From assembly GCF_025999835.1 (NCBI RefSeq), contig NZ_AP025628.1, positions 992,001-1,056,000 on the forward strand: 64,000 nt of DNA, given 5' to 3'. This stretch comes from Caldinitratiruptor microaerophilus (GTDB lineage Bacteria > Bacillota > Sulfobacillia > Symbiobacteriales > ZC4RG38). Below are positions 43,119-52,463 of the stretch, piece by piece. Each line of letters opens with the position of its first letter. Position 1 is the stretch's first letter. Below the pieces are notes generated by a model that saw nothing but the letters and a program-made list of their open reading frames with translations, did not search any database and was not told the DNA's origin. A program made the position numbers and the translations under genes.

Positions 43119-43145
43119 CCTGGGTAAACGAGCCAGAGCAGGAAG

Positions 43146-43874
43146 GTGGAGGATGTGTGGGGCGCGCACCGCGGGACTGCCCTGATGCTGGCGGGAGCCC
43201 TCGTTGCAGGGGCTCTGGCAGCGGTCACCGCCCTCGCACGGCTGCGGGCGCTCGAGGCGCAACTGGGGGAGGAGGTACCCGCCGTGGTGGCCCGTGTCCC
43301 CCTGGCGGCGGGCGAGGTGATCGCCCCCGCCTCCCTCTCCACCGTGGGCATCGCCCGCCGCTACGCCTTCCCTTCGTTCTACAGCGACCCGGCGCAGGTG
43401 GCAGGGCGGGTGACCCGGGTCCCGATCGCGGCGGGAGAGCCGGTGCTGGCGAGCATGGTCGCACGGGCCGACGGGCTGGCCCTCGAGCAGCGGGTCTACA
43501 CCCTGGTGGAGAGCGAGCGTGTGTTCCTCGAGCCCGACCTGGCCCCGGGGGACCGGGCCGACGTCCTGGTGGCCTACGAGCGCGGGGATAACCGCCTGGC
43601 GGAGGTCTACCTCCAGGACGCCCTCGTGGTCCGGGTCGACACACCCCCCGCCCCGGAGGCGGTTGCGGCCGACCTGGCCGGGCCCCGGGGAACCCGGATC
43701 TCCCTGCGGATCCGCCTCGAGGAGGCCCGCCGGCTTGCCTGGGCCGAGAACTTCGGCCAGCAGATCCGCGTGGTGCGCCGGCCCGCCGCGGCGGCCGGGT
43801 CTGCGTGGACCTCCGGCGGAACGGACGGTGCCACCGAGTCCTCCGGGGAGGAAGGCGGAACGGATGGCAGATAG
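43146..43874 (+). CDS. cpaB: CpaB/RcpC-like Flp pilus assembly protein
   Basis: 242 residues, GTG start (GTG 43155 is an alternative). One N-terminal membrane segment (LMLAGALVAGALAAVTAL) followed by a SAF domain (VVARVPLAAGEVIAPASLST, RVTRVPIAAGEPVLASMV). CpaB/RcpC couples the pilus to the cell wall or outer layer and may bind glycan. First gene of the rightward Tad set. Confidence 0.82.
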   Translation: MEDVWGAHRGTALMLAGALVAGALAAVTALARLRALEAQLGEEVPAVVARVPLAAGEVIAPASLSTVGIARRYAFPSFYSDPAQVAGRVTRVPIAAGEPVLASMVARADGLALEQRVYTLVESERVFLEPDLAPGDRADVLVAYERGDNRLAEVYLQDALVVRVDTPPAPEAVAADLAGPRGTRISLRIRLEEARRLAWAENFGQQIRVVRRPAAAAGSAWTSGGTDGATESSGEEGGTDGR

Positions 43875-44658
43875 GAACCCATGGCCGGACGCCGGGGACC
43901 GGGTGCCGGACCCATCCGGCGCGGTGCCGGGGAGGGCGTACACGATCGCCGTCTGGAGCGCGCGCGGCGGCAGCGGCAAGACCTTCCTCGCCTCGTCCAT
44001 CGCCCTGGCCGAACGAGAGCGGACGGACCGGCGCGTCCTCCTCGTCGACCTGAGCCTGGACTTCGGGGGCGCGGAGGTGTTCCTCGACCTGCACCCGGAG
44101 CGGGGGGTGGCAGATCTCCTCCCGGTGCTGGAGGAACTCGAACCGTCGCAGTTCGAACGGGCCCTCACCGTCCACCCGACCGGACTGCGGGTCCTGTGTG
44201 CGGGGGACCGCACGGGCCCGGCGCCATCGGCAGCCCAGGTTCGCGCCCTCCTCCGGTTCTGCCGGGCCCACCACGACCTCGTCTTCCTGGACGTTCCCTC
44301 CGCTCTCGGCGAGGTGACGTGGGCGGCCCTCACCGAAGCCACGGCCATCCTCTACGTCCTGACCCCCGACCTCCCCGGTGTGCAGGGGCTGCGCCGGGCG
44401 GTCGCCCGCATCGAGGCGGAGCGCCCGGCGCTCCTGCACCGCATGGGGCTGGCCGTGAACCGATCCGCCCGGGGCAACCAGTTCGGCTTTCCGGATATCG
44501 AGCGCCTCACCGGACTCCCGGTCCTGGGACAGGTTCGTGCCGCCTTCTGGGAGCTCCAGGGGTACCTGGCCCGGTCCCGGCTCCCCCTGAACCCCGGGGG
44601 GAGGCTCACCCCGCTCCTGCGGGACGTGGTTCGACTGGCTACGAGGCTGGTGGGCTGA
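43864..44658 (+). CDS. cpaE: CpaE/TadZ-like ATPase (MinD/ParA family)
   Basis: 264 residues from ATG 43864, overlapping cpaB by 11 bases. MinD-type ATPase with P-loop SARGGSGKTFLASSIAL near residue 35 and LLVDLSLDFGGAEVFLDLHP. TadZ/CpaE proteins place the pilus machine at the membrane. It lacks the receiver domain found in its counterpart at 56902-58350. Confidence 0.85.
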   Translation: MADRNPWPDAGDRVPDPSGAVPGRAYTIAVWSARGGSGKTFLASSIALAERERTDRRVLLVDLSLDFGGAEVFLDLHPERGVADLLPVLEELEPSQFERALTVHPTGLRVLCAGDRTGPAPSAAQVRALLRFCRAHHDLVFLDVPSALGEVTWAALTEATAILYVLTPDLPGVQGLRRAVARIEAERPALLHRMGLAVNRSARGNQFGFPDIERLTGLPVLGQVRAAFWELQGYLARSRLPLNPGGRLTPLLRDVVRLATRLVG

Positions 44659-44659
44659 C

Positions 44660-45898
44660 GTGAACGAGCACGCGCGTGCGGCGGGGACCGAGTACGTGGA
44701 GCGGCTCCTGCGCGAGGCGGACGTCGAGGCGCTTGCCGCCCTGCCGCCGGAAGAGCTGCGGCGCGGCGTCGAGCGCCGGGTCAGCCGGATGCTGGAGGAG
44801 GCCCGCGTGATCCTGCCCAGGGCCGAGTACCAGCGCGTGGTCCAGGGGGTCGTGGACGAGGTGGCGGGCTACGGCCCTCTGGAGCCGCTCCTGCACGACC
44901 CGGCGATCACGGAGATCATGGTGAACGCCCCGGACGCGGTGTTCGTGGAACGGCAGGGGCGCATCCAGCCGGCCGCCGTCCGATTCCGGGATCGGGATCA
45001 CATCCGGCACATCATCGACCGCATCACGGCCCGGGTGGGCCGCCGGGTCGACGAGTTCTCGCCGATGGTCGACGCGCGCCTGCCTGACGGGAGCCGGATC
45101 AACGCCGTCATCCCTCCGGTATCGGTCGGTGGCCCGATCCTCACCATCCGCAAGTTCCAGCGGCGTCCCCTGTCGCTGCGGGATCTGGTCGAGCTCGGAG
45201 CCCTGACCCCCGAGGCCGCCGGGTTCCTGCGGGCTGCGGTCCGGGCACGCCTCAACATCCTCATCTCCGGGGGTACAGGGACCGGCAAGACGACCCTGCT
45301 GGCCGCTCTGGCCGCGGAGATTCCCCCCACCGAGCGGGTCATCACCATCGAGGACATGGTGGAGCTGCGGGTGCCCCACCCGCACGTCCTCGCCCTGGAG
45401 GCCCGGCCGCCGAACGTCGAGGGGAAGGGCGAGGTCCCCATCCGCCAGCTCGTGCGCAATGCCCTGCGCATGCGGCCGGACCGGATCATCGTGGGCGAGG
45501 TCCGCGGCGAGGAGGCCCTGGACATGCTGCAGGCCATGAACACGGGCCACGAGGGCTCCTTGACCACCCTGCACGCGAACTCGCCCGCCGACGCCTTCTC
45601 GCGCCTCGAAGCCATGGTCCTCATGGCTGGCACGCTTCTCCCCGTGCGGGTGGTCCGGGAGCACCTCGTGGCGGCGCTGGACCTCGTCGTGCAGGTGCAG
45701 CGCCTGCCCGACGGACACCGCCGGGTGGTCGAGATCGCGGACGTCACGCGGGTACCCGGCGGGCGGATCGTGACGTCGCCGGTGTTCACCGCCACGCGGA
45801 CGGGCCCCGGTTCGGGCCCGCACCTGGCGGGTCACGGGTCCCGGAGCCGCCACTGGCCCCGGCTGGTGGAGGCCGGCGCGGGTCCCCGTCCCGATTGA
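44660..45898 (+). CDS. cpaF: CpaF/TadA pilus assembly ATPase
   Basis: 412 residues, GTG start. Secretion ATPase with the N-terminal domain ending in GYGPLEPLLHDPAITEIMVN, Walker A GGTGTGKTTLL near residue 207, and the Walker B/His region PDRIIVGEVRGEEALDMLQA and MNTGHEGSLTTLHANS. It powers assembly of Flp pili. About 60 C-terminal residues are Pro/Gly/Arg-rich. Confidence 0.94.
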   Translation: MNEHARAAGTEYVERLLREADVEALAALPPEELRRGVERRVSRMLEEARVILPRAEYQRVVQGVVDEVAGYGPLEPLLHDPAITEIMVNAPDAVFVERQGRIQPAAVRFRDRDHIRHIIDRITARVGRRVDEFSPMVDARLPDGSRINAVIPPVSVGGPILTIRKFQRRPLSLRDLVELGALTPEAAGFLRAAVRARLNILISGGTGTGKTTLLAALAAEIPPTERVITIEDMVELRVPHPHVLALEARPPNVEGKGEVPIRQLVRNALRMRPDRIIVGEVRGEEALDMLQAMNTGHEGSLTTLHANSPADAFSRLEAMVLMAGTLLPVRVVREHLVAALDLVVQVQRLPDGHRRVVEIADVTRVPGGRIVTSPVFTATRTGPGSGPHLAGHGSRSRHWPRLVEAGAGPRPD

Positions 45899-45941
45899 TC
45901 GGACCGGCTGGGCGACGCGGGATGCTCCGGGGGGATGATCC

Positions 45942-46874
45942 GTGGTCGTTGCCGCCGTACTGGTTGGGTTGGCCGCCGCGCTGGGGGCGGCCGCGCTCGC
46001 CGCTCTAGCCCGCACCGGCGGGACGCGGGTCCGGCTCGCCGGCAGGCTCCGGCACCTGGTGCAGCCCCACCGGGAGGCGGGGGGCCGGCGGTGGCTGTGG
46101 GCAGCCTCGTGGGCGGAGGGCACCGCCGTGGGCCGCGCAGCCGCTGCCGGCCTCGTTCGTGCCGGAATCGAGGTCAGTCCGCTGGCGTGGGCCGGCGCCA
46201 CGCTGGGGATGGCCCTCGCCTCCTGGGTACTGGTCCGCCGCTGGCTCGGCGTGGGGTTCCCGCTCGACGTCCTGCTGGCCTCCATCGGTGGTCGCGCGCT
46301 CAGCGGCCGGATCCTTGCCGCCCTTGCCTGGCGGCGCCGCGAGGAACTGGGGCGGCAGTTGCCCGAACTGGCTCGGATCCTGGCCAGTAGCCTGAGGGCG
46401 GGCCAGACCGTGCCCCAGGGGCTCGCCCGGGCCGCGGGAGAGCTGCGGCCGCCCCTCGGGGATCTCGTCCGGCGGGCGCACGGGGAGCTGTGCCTCGGGC
46501 GTCCGCTCGAGGAGGTGCTGGAGCGTCTCGGCGAACGGTCCGGAGAGCCCGAGGTCCGGCTGATGTGCGCCGTGATCGAACTCCACCGGGAGATCGGCGG
46601 GGACCTTGCACGAGCGCTCGACGGGGTCGGCCACGCCCTCCTGGAGCGCCACGCCGTGAAAAGGGAGGCGGCCGCCCTGACCGCCGAGGCCCGGGCGGTC
46701 GCCGGCCTGATCCCCCTCCTGTCCGTCGGCGGGGTCCTGCTGCTCAATCTCATCGCCCCCGGCGCGCTGGACCTCCTGCGAACCCTGCCCGGCATGGTGC
46801 TGTTCGCCGTCTTCACCGGTCTTCAGCTACTCAGCGGGTGGTGGATCCGGCGGCTGGCGGCGGTGGAGGTGTGA
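45942..46874 (+). CDS. tadB: TadB-like pilus platform membrane protein
   Basis: 310 residues, GTG start. T2SSF/GspF-type protein with the cytoplasmic segment RRREELGRQLPELARILASS, LRAGQTVPQGLARAA and C-terminal membrane pairs (AVAGLIPLLSVGGVLLLNLI, LPGMVLFAVFTGLQLLSGWW). Works with TadC as the inner-membrane platform. Confidence 0.9.
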   Translation: MVVAAVLVGLAAALGAAALAALARTGGTRVRLAGRLRHLVQPHREAGGRRWLWAASWAEGTAVGRAAAAGLVRAGIEVSPLAWAGATLGMALASWVLVRRWLGVGFPLDVLLASIGGRALSGRILAALAWRRREELGRQLPELARILASSLRAGQTVPQGLARAAGELRPPLGDLVRRAHGELCLGRPLEEVLERLGERSGEPEVRLMCAVIELHREIGGDLARALDGVGHALLERHAVKREAAALTAEARAVAGLIPLLSVGGVLLLNLIAPGALDLLRTLPGMVLFAVFTGLQLLSGWWIRRLAAVEV

Positions 46875-46875
46875 G

Positions 46876-47847
46876 ATGGCCCTGCTGACCGAGCTTCTGG
46901 CGTTCGTGAGCCTCGCCCTCCTGGTGCTCTCCGCCTGGGCGTGGTTGCGGGACGGCGTGCTCCGCCGGCGGGTGTTCATGCGGGCCGGCGACGGGCGGGC
47001 CGCGCGGGCCCCGGCTTCCGGGACGCCCCCCACCACCCGGGTTCGCGGTGAACCGGCGAGGGATTCCCTGCCCTTTCCTCGCTTCCTTCTCGGCCTCGCC
47101 GGCCGTCTTGAGGGGTGGGCCGTCCGGCTTGCCGGGCACCGTGCGCTGGAGGCGGCACGGCGCATCCTCAGCTGGGCCGGCCGGCCGGGCGGCCTCGGGC
47201 CGGAGCGCCTTCTCGGCCTGCAGGCGGCATCGGGGCTGGTGGGCCTGGCCTCGGGACTCCTGCTCTGGGCTGCCGGGCCGGGCGGTCCCTGGATCACCAT
47301 CGGGACCACGACGGCAGGCTGCCTCGCACCTGCGCTGTGGGTGCGGCGGATCGCCCGCCGCCGGCAGGCGCGGCTGGGCCGGGACCTGCCGGACCTTCTC
47401 GATCTTCTGGCTGTGGCGCTCGGGGCCGGCGCCGGACTCGACGCGGCCCTCTCCGCCGTGGTGTCCCGCCTCGAGGGCCCGCTGGCGGAAGAGTTCCGGC
47501 GATACCTGACCGAGGTCGCCCTGGGGGCGAGCCGCCGCGACGCCCTCTTCCGGCTCCGGGAACGCAACGACTGCCGGGACCTGGACTGGCTCGTCGCCAC
47601 CCTGGCGCAGGCGCACGCGCTCGGGGTGCCCCTGGCCGGCGTGCTGGCGACGGAGGCGAGCCACCTGCGCCGGATCCGCCTCGCACGGGCCAGAGAACAG
47701 GCCGCGAGGGCGGGGCCCCGGATCACGCTGGTGACCACGTTCGTGGCGACGCCCGGAGCCCTGGTCTTCTTTCTCGGGCTGTTGCTGTTGAGTGTGTGGA
47801 AGAATCCCGCAGAGTTCGGTCTCACGGGCATCCTGTTCGGCCCGTGA
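46876..47847 (+). CDS. tadC: TadC-like pilus platform membrane protein
   Basis: 323 residues, ATG directly after the tadB stop. GspF-type domain with RQARLGRDLPDLLDLLAVAL, GAGAGLDAALSAVVSRL and a C-terminal membrane segment (ITLVTTFVATPGALVFFLGL). N-terminal membrane anchors at about residues 5-25 and 110-150. Confidence 0.9.
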   Translation: MALLTELLAFVSLALLVLSAWAWLRDGVLRRRVFMRAGDGRAARAPASGTPPTTRVRGEPARDSLPFPRFLLGLAGRLEGWAVRLAGHRALEAARRILSWAGRPGGLGPERLLGLQAASGLVGLASGLLLWAAGPGGPWITIGTTTAGCLAPALWVRRIARRRQARLGRDLPDLLDLLAVALGAGAGLDAALSAVVSRLEGPLAEEFRRYLTEVALGASRRDALFRLRERNDCRDLDWLVATLAQAHALGVPLAGVLATEASHLRRIRLARAREQAARAGPRITLVTTFVATPGALVFFLGLLLLSVWKNPAEFGLTGILFGP

Positions 47848-47918
47848 GGAGGGGTTTCGGGAGCCGATCCGGCGGCTGCGTTGACGGGTACGGAGACTTT
47901 TCGTGAGGAGGGGAACCC

Positions 47919-48122
47919 ATGCGGCGGATTCTGCAGCGAGTGGTCCACCGGCTGCTGCGCGACCAGGCAGGGATGCAGACCATCGAGTGGCTGGGTCTGG
48001 GGCTGGTGGTGCTGGCCCTGATGGGCGTGATGATCTCGTGGTTCGGCGGAGACGGCGGTGTGGAGATCTCGGCTCTGGTGGGGCAGAAGGTCAAGGCGAT
48101 GGTCAACCGGCTGAGCCCTTGA
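47919..48122 (+). CDS. flp: Flp/Tad pilin
   Basis: 67 residues, ATG preceded by GAGGAGG. The prepilin site is visible as QAG/MQTIEWLGLGLVVLALMG: Gly before the cleavage point, Glu at mature position 5, then the hydrophobic helix. The mature pilin would be about 49 residues. No prepilin peptidase (tadV/cpaA) is in the window. Confidence 0.85.
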   Translation: MRRILQRVVHRLLRDQAGMQTIEWLGLGLVVLALMGVMISWFGGDGGVEISALVGQKVKAMVNRLSP

Positions 48123-48601
48123 TGGCCGGGGGGTCTCCAGAGCGGTTCGCCGGGCCGGCGGCTGCCGGAAGCCGGGGGCCGGTTCCCCGCCGGCGGGGGG
48201 AGGAGGGCAGCCAGGTCGTCGAGTTCCTGGGCCTCCTGCCCGTCCTCCTCCTGGTCACGGCGGTGGCGTGGCAGTTCATCCTGGCTGCGTACGCCGTGGT
48301 CGTGGCGGAGTCGGCCGTCCGCGACGCCGCCCGGGTTGCGGCGGTGGCCCCGGAAGCGGACGTGGAGCTGGCAGCCCGAAGGGCGGTGGTGGCGGCCGCC
48401 GGTTCCCTCCGGGTTCAGGACGTGGAAGTCCGCCTCCGCCGGTCTCCCCCATCCCGGGGCATGCCGGGACGCGTCTCCCGGGAGGTGGAGGTGCGCGCCC
48501 GGTTTGCCGTTCCTCTCGTGCGGCTGGGTCCGTCGGGCCGGCAACTCTTGCCCGTCACGGTCGAGCGAAGGGTGGTGATGCCGTGGGAGGGCGGCGCGTG
48601 A
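48122..48601 (+). CDS. tadE: TadE-like pseudopilin
   Basis: 159 residues, starting at the overlap with flp. EEGSQVVEFLGLLPVLLLVT is a TadE-type N-terminal pseudopilin helix (Glu after the processing site), followed by AAYAVVVAESAVRDAARVAA, the usual TadE continuation. A minor pilin or assembly factor. Confidence 0.85.
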   Translation: MAGGSPERFAGPAAAGSRGPVPRRRGEEGSQVVEFLGLLPVLLLVTAVAWQFILAAYAVVVAESAVRDAARVAAVAPEADVELAARRAVVAAAGSLRVQDVEVRLRRSPPSRGMPGRVSREVEVRARFAVPLVRLGPSGRQLLPVTVERRVVMPWEGGA

Positions 48602-49074
48602 AGGGCGGCGAGGGATCGAGAGGGGCGGCCGGAGCCGCCCTTCTCGCCGCCGCAGGCCTGCTGGTCTTCCTCGGCTCGGCCTCGCTGGATCTGCTCGCCG
48701 TCCACGCGGCGCACCGGCAGGCACAGGCAGCGGCGGACGCCGCCGCCCTGGGCTCCGCGCGGGCGTTGGGAGCGGCGTGGCGGAGCGAGATCGACCGGAT
48801 GGGCGGGAGCCCGTCTCCGGCGGACCGGTACGGTGCCGCCTGTCGGACCCTGCGGTCAGGCTGGGCTCTCGCGCGATCCCGGGCCGCGGCCTGGCTCGCA
48901 ACAGGCGGGGCGCGACTCGACCGTCTTCGCCTGACCCCGGACGGGCGAGTGGAAGTCCGGGCCAGCGTGGCACTGCCTCTTCGCCTCGCCGGCCCGCTGC
49001 GGGTCCGCGTCCCGGCGGCGGCCGCCGCCCGGCCCGTCCTGGACGGGGTGACCTTCCCCCGCTGCCGGCGTTGA
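48598..49074 (+). CDS. TadG-like pilus assembly protein
   Basis: 158 residues, GTG start overlapping the tadE stop. One N-terminal membrane helix (GAALLAAAGLLVFLGSASLD) followed by HAAHRQAQAAADAAALGSAR, the signature of the TadG/TadE-like group. Last gene of the rightward Tad set. Confidence 0.8.
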   Translation: MKGGEGSRGAAGAALLAAAGLLVFLGSASLDLLAVHAAHRQAQAAADAAALGSARALGAAWRSEIDRMGGSPSPADRYGAACRTLRSGWALARSRAAAWLATGGARLDRLRLTPDGRVEVRASVALPLRLAGPLRVRVPAAAAARPVLDGVTFPRCRR

Positions 49075-49327
49075 GATCATCTCCGGACCTATGAGCCGGT
49101 GCCGGCTTACTCGTTGCTGCTGTCGCATGGCTGTCCGAGTCCATCCGCCGGCTGGCGGTCTCCCACGGCGAGCCCCGCCAGTTCCTGGACCAGGTGTTCC
49201 GGCGGCTCTGTCCGGCACACGACCACCGCGCCGGTCAGGCCGATGGAAGCGAAGAGCGGAGGCCGGGGGTTCCCCCGGCCTCGCCTTCACGCCTCGGGAC
49301 CTCGCGGTCCTCCAGGGCGTCCACTTT
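49075..49327. other. Spacer between the two convergent Tad clusters
   Basis: No supported gene in 250 bases. The hairpin GAGGCCGGGGG-TT-CCCCCGGCCTC (49259-49282, 11-bp stem) is a likely shared terminator for both transcripts. Confidence 0.6.
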
Positions 49328-49996
49328 TTACGGCGCCCACGGGTTCACCACCAGCCGCACCTTCGCGGTCTCGACGTGCCAGACGAGCGTGGAGACCAGT
49401 TCAGCCGGCACGGCCAGGACCGCGACGGCGGGGCCGCCGGCGACCCCCATCAGGCCGGGCTGGGGCTTGTCCGGGTCGACGTCCGCTCCCGAGCTGGCCT
49501 TCAGGGTCACGATCCGCAGCCCCCTGGCGACGAGGAGCGAGGCGGGCTCTTGCGGTGGCTCGGCCTTCGGCGCGTTCGTGTGGACTGTTGCGATCACGTC
49601 GACCCGGTCGCCGGGGCGCAGGTAGAGACCACTGCCCTGGCCGAGGGGAACCTCGAGCGCGACCTCACCCCGCAGCAGACCCCGGCGCACCGGGGTATCG
49701 GTCAGCATGCCGGACAGGAGGATCTGACCGGGAAGGACGTCCTGGGCGGCGAGCTTTCCCGCCGCCGCCTCGGGGCTGGTCAGGGCGGTCTCGGGTACAG
49801 CCTCCCGGGGAAGCCGGCGCACTTCCACGGCGGACGCGGAGACCGCCTCCAGGGCCCGGACGGGGGCTCTGGCGAAGAGGACGGGGACGAGGTCCGGGGC
49901 AGGCGCCAGGGCCCGGGCCTGGCGCACCAGCATGACGGCCGACGCGGAGGCGACGGCAAACGACAGTAGAGCGGCATACCGCCTTCTCAGCCGCAC
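49328..49996 (-). CDS. cpaB: CpaB/RcpC-like pilus protein of the second Tad cluster
   Basis: 222 residues, GTG start. N-terminal membrane segment (YAALLSFAVASASAVMLV) and a SAF domain (LRGEVALEVPLGQGSGLYL, PGDRVDVIATVHTN). In this cluster cpaB is the last gene, while in the first cluster it is the first. Confidence 0.82.
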   Translation of the reverse strand: MRLRRRYAALLSFAVASASAVMLVRQARALAPAPDLVPVLFARAPVRALEAVSASAVEVRRLPREAVPETALTSPEAAAGKLAAQDVLPGQILLSGMLTDTPVRRGLLRGEVALEVPLGQGSGLYLRPGDRVDVIATVHTNAPKAEPPQEPASLLVARGLRIVTLKASSGADVDPDKPQPGLMGVAGGPAVAVLAVPAELVSTLVWHVETAKVRLVVNPWAP

Positions 49997-50030
49997 CTTG
50001 GATCACCCGCCTTTGCCATGGAAACCGGAG

Positions 50031-50059
50031 GGGATCCGGATCCCCCTTCCGGATCCCCC
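50031..50059. promoter_or_regulatory. Hairpin between cpaB and the large secreted protein gene
   Basis: GGGGATCCGG and CCGGATCCCC form a 10-bp stem with a 9-base loop (GGGGATCCGGATCCCC is also a shorter palindrome). It may cap the 3' end of the upstream message or reduce expression of the last gene. Confidence 0.5.
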
Positions 50060-50068
50060 TGCCGTATG

Positions 50069-51883
50069 TCAGTCCGGCACCGGAACGACCCAGACCGTGG
50101 TCCCCTGGACCGTGACCTGGGCCGAGCCGCTGTCCTCGCCGGCCGGGCCGGTCGCCGTGACCGTGATGGCGTAGGGCGGCAGAGCCCGGCCGGCCATCAC
50201 GTCCTGCCACTCGGCCGGCGTGATCCAGTCGACCTGCTTGCTTCCCCGCCAGACGGTCCTCCCGGGGGCTTCCCCCGAGACCTTCGTCAGGGCGATGGCC
50301 GGATCGCCGCCCCGGTCCCGGTAGTCGGGACGGCGGTAGAGGACACGGGCGGAGAGGGCGGACGCCCGGCCGTCGAGTTCCACGGTCACGGTGAGGGTGT
50401 CGGCGAACCGGACCGGGTCCGGCGCGACGTCGACCCGGATCACCTCGGGCGGGGCCGGCCGGACGGTGACGGTGGTGCGACGGGTGGCTGTCTGTCCGCT
50501 CGCGCCCGCCACGACGACGGTCACCGGGTACGTGGTCTCCTGCGGGACCGGAGGAGCCACGGCCGTCGCGTACCAGGTGCCCGCCGGGCCGGAGAGCCGG
50601 ACCTGCAGCCCCCAGCCGAACGAGACGAGGCCCTCTGTGACCGGTCCGGTCGTCTGTACGGTCACGACCAGCGCCTGCCCTTCGACTACCGGGTTCGGGC
50701 GCACGTGGACGGAGCTGATGCCCACCGGCAGGGTTTCGGGCGGGGTGACGACCACCTCGCTGCCGCCCCCGCCGGGTCGGTCGGGGGCGGAGCCGCCGAG
50801 GGAGATGTCCACGAAGCCGCCGGGGGTATGGAGGGTGCCGGAGCTCCCCGCGTAGAACCACGGCCAGCCGTTCGGCGCGAGCACCGTCCGGGTGAGCGTG
50901 GCGAGGACCTCCGAGGACACGGCGCCCACCGGCGTGACCATGTGGAGATCGTTTCCCCCGGAGAGCCGCCAGCTGACGTCTCCCCTGGGCCCCCCGCCGG
51001 TGGCGGTGGCCGCGTAGAAGTGCGCGCTCACGAGCACCATGCCGCCGTCGACCACAAATCCTGCTTCGCGGAACCGCTGAACCTGCTCGGGCGTCATCCG
51101 GTCGGTCGGAATGGCGGAGATCGTCCCGCCGGCCCCCTGGTTCTGGTTGGCAGCGAACTGGGCGGCCATGATAGGCTTGCCGTCGGTGCCGATGAGAGGT
51201 CTGCCGTCGACGGTCAGCGGGTTGAAGCCGACCAGGGTCCCGTAGCCGAGGGCAGCGAAGGCCGGGGGAGCCTGGACGTACGTGCCCGCGCCGCCGGCGC
51301 CCGACCCGGCGCCTCCGTGGCTACTAGCGCCTCCCGGGCCGGCGTGATCCTCCCGGCGGCCGGTTCCGGAGGAAAGGAGCCACTCCGGGGGTTCGAGCCC
51401 CGTGCGCTCCCTGTATTCCCTGCGGGCGCGTTCCGCCTGTTCGTGCGCCTCCTGCATCCGCCGGCCGGCGGCCTGCATCGCCGCGGCGTCGCCCCGGGTC
51501 CGCGCATTCTCGTAGTCCGCGTAAGCCCTTCGCCAGTCGTCCTTTGCCCGCAGGACCGCCTGTTCCATGCGATCGATGGCGCTGCCCTGCGAATCGCGCG
51601 CTGGGCTTCGCTCCCGGCCACGGTCCGTGTCCCGGGAGCGGTCGGGGTGGGTCCGATCTCCGCCCTGGCGGCTGCCCGAGCGGAGGTCGCCCTCATCGTC
51701 CGCATCCCGATTGAGGTCAGGAGCCGCCCACCTGTCCGGGGCGAGCCATGCCGGGGGCTGTGAGCCGCACCCGTGGTCGTAGCACCTGCCTGCCGCCAGG
51801 GCAGGGGACGGTGAGCCGGGGCCCAGCCACGCGGCGGTGAGGACCGCCAGCGCCAGACGGAGCCGGGCAGTGCGCCTCCTCAT
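50069..51883 (-). CDS. Large secreted Tad-cluster protein with coiled coil and Ig-like repeats
   Basis: 604 residues from ATG 51883 (GAGGAGGGA 8 bases upstream). A signal peptide (MRRRTARLRLALAVLTAAWL then SPALAA) is followed by an acidic region and a coiled coil (about residues 105-170: RAKDDWRRAYADYENARTRG, DAAAMQAAGRRMQEAHEQAE), a middle region of unknown fold and, from about residue 380, two Ig/Big-like strands of about 85-90 residues (ISSVHVRPNPVVEGQALVVT; VIRVDVAPDPVRFADTLTVT). It may be the pilus-associated adhesin or tip protein. The coiled module resembles that in the phage 717-aa protein. Confidence 0.75.
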   Translation of the reverse strand: MRRRTARLRLALAVLTAAWLGPGSPSPALAAGRCYDHGCGSQPPAWLAPDRWAAPDLNRDADDEGDLRSGSRQGGDRTHPDRSRDTDRGRERSPARDSQGSAIDRMEQAVLRAKDDWRRAYADYENARTRGDAAAMQAAGRRMQEAHEQAERARREYRERTGLEPPEWLLSSGTGRREDHAGPGGASSHGGAGSGAGGAGTYVQAPPAFAALGYGTLVGFNPLTVDGRPLIGTDGKPIMAAQFAANQNQGAGGTISAIPTDRMTPEQVQRFREAGFVVDGGMVLVSAHFYAATATGGGPRGDVSWRLSGGNDLHMVTPVGAVSSEVLATLTRTVLAPNGWPWFYAGSSGTLHTPGGFVDISLGGSAPDRPGGGGSEVVVTPPETLPVGISSVHVRPNPVVEGQALVVTVQTTGPVTEGLVSFGWGLQVRLSGPAGTWYATAVAPPVPQETTYPVTVVVAGASGQTATRRTTVTVRPAPPEVIRVDVAPDPVRFADTLTVTVELDGRASALSARVLYRRPDYRDRGGDPAIALTKVSGEAPGRTVWRGSKQVDWITPAEWQDVMAGRALPPYAITVTATGPAGEDSGSAQVTVQGTTVWVVPVPD

Positions 51884-51926
51884 CCGGGGGTCCCTCCTCG
51901 TCGGACTCTGCCCCAAGCCGGGCTGC

Positions 51927-52463
51927 TCAGCGATACTGCCAGGAGCTGGAGAGCTGGTCGTAGGCGGGAGCGGCCTGGCGGGCCGCGACCTGCACCTCCA
52001 GGCGTCCGGCCGGTACCCCGAGAAGACGAACGGTGACCGGGAACCGCACCCGGGCATATACACTCGGGCCGGAAACGACGTGTCCGAGGGGATCGGGCGT
52101 CCCGGCGTCGGAGGCCGTGTAGACCCGGAAGTCCTCGAGGACCACGGGACCCGCCAGGACCGGATCGGTGGGAGAGGGCCCCCAGGCCGCCGTGAGGCCG
52201 GCGAGCTGGGGGAACGCGTGCAGGAAGGCACTGCGGGCCCTCGGCTCCAGGATCTCGCTCCGACCGGCGCGCGCCGTCAGGAGGGGGTCCGTCTGTGCGG
52301 CCGCCGCATCCAGGGCGGCCACGAGGGCTTGCCGCAGGCGCGACCGGGTGGCGGCCACCTCGTGTACGCCGGCCAGGCCCGCGGCGAAGGCGGCGAAGAG
52401 GAGGAGCAGCGCCGCGGCCAGGATGCCGAGGCTACCCTGCTCGTCCGACGGACGGGAGGTCAC
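51927..52463 (-). CDS. TadG-like pilus protein
   Basis: 178 residues. One N-terminal membrane helix (SLGILAAALLLLFAAFAAGL) followed by an extracellular domain (TRSRLRQALVAALDAAAAQT at its start, RFPVTVRLLGVPAGRLEVQV later). GTG start at 52463; overlaps the preceding gene by 32 bases, so the true start may lie slightly inside. Confidence 0.7.
   Translation of the reverse strand: MTSRPSDEQGSLGILAAALLLLFAAFAAGLAGVHEVAATRSRLRQALVAALDAAAAQTDPLLTARAGRSEILEPRARSAFLHAFPQLAGLTAAWGPSPTDPVLAGPVVLEDFRVYTASDAGTPDPLGHVVSGPSVYARVRFPVTVRLLGVPAGRLEVQVAARQAAPAYDQLSSSWQYR

Noticed and set aside
49077-49327. A small gene between the Tad clusters (AVSHGEPRQFLDQVFRRL)
   Set aside because: No start codon with SD, and the frame runs into the terminator hairpin.
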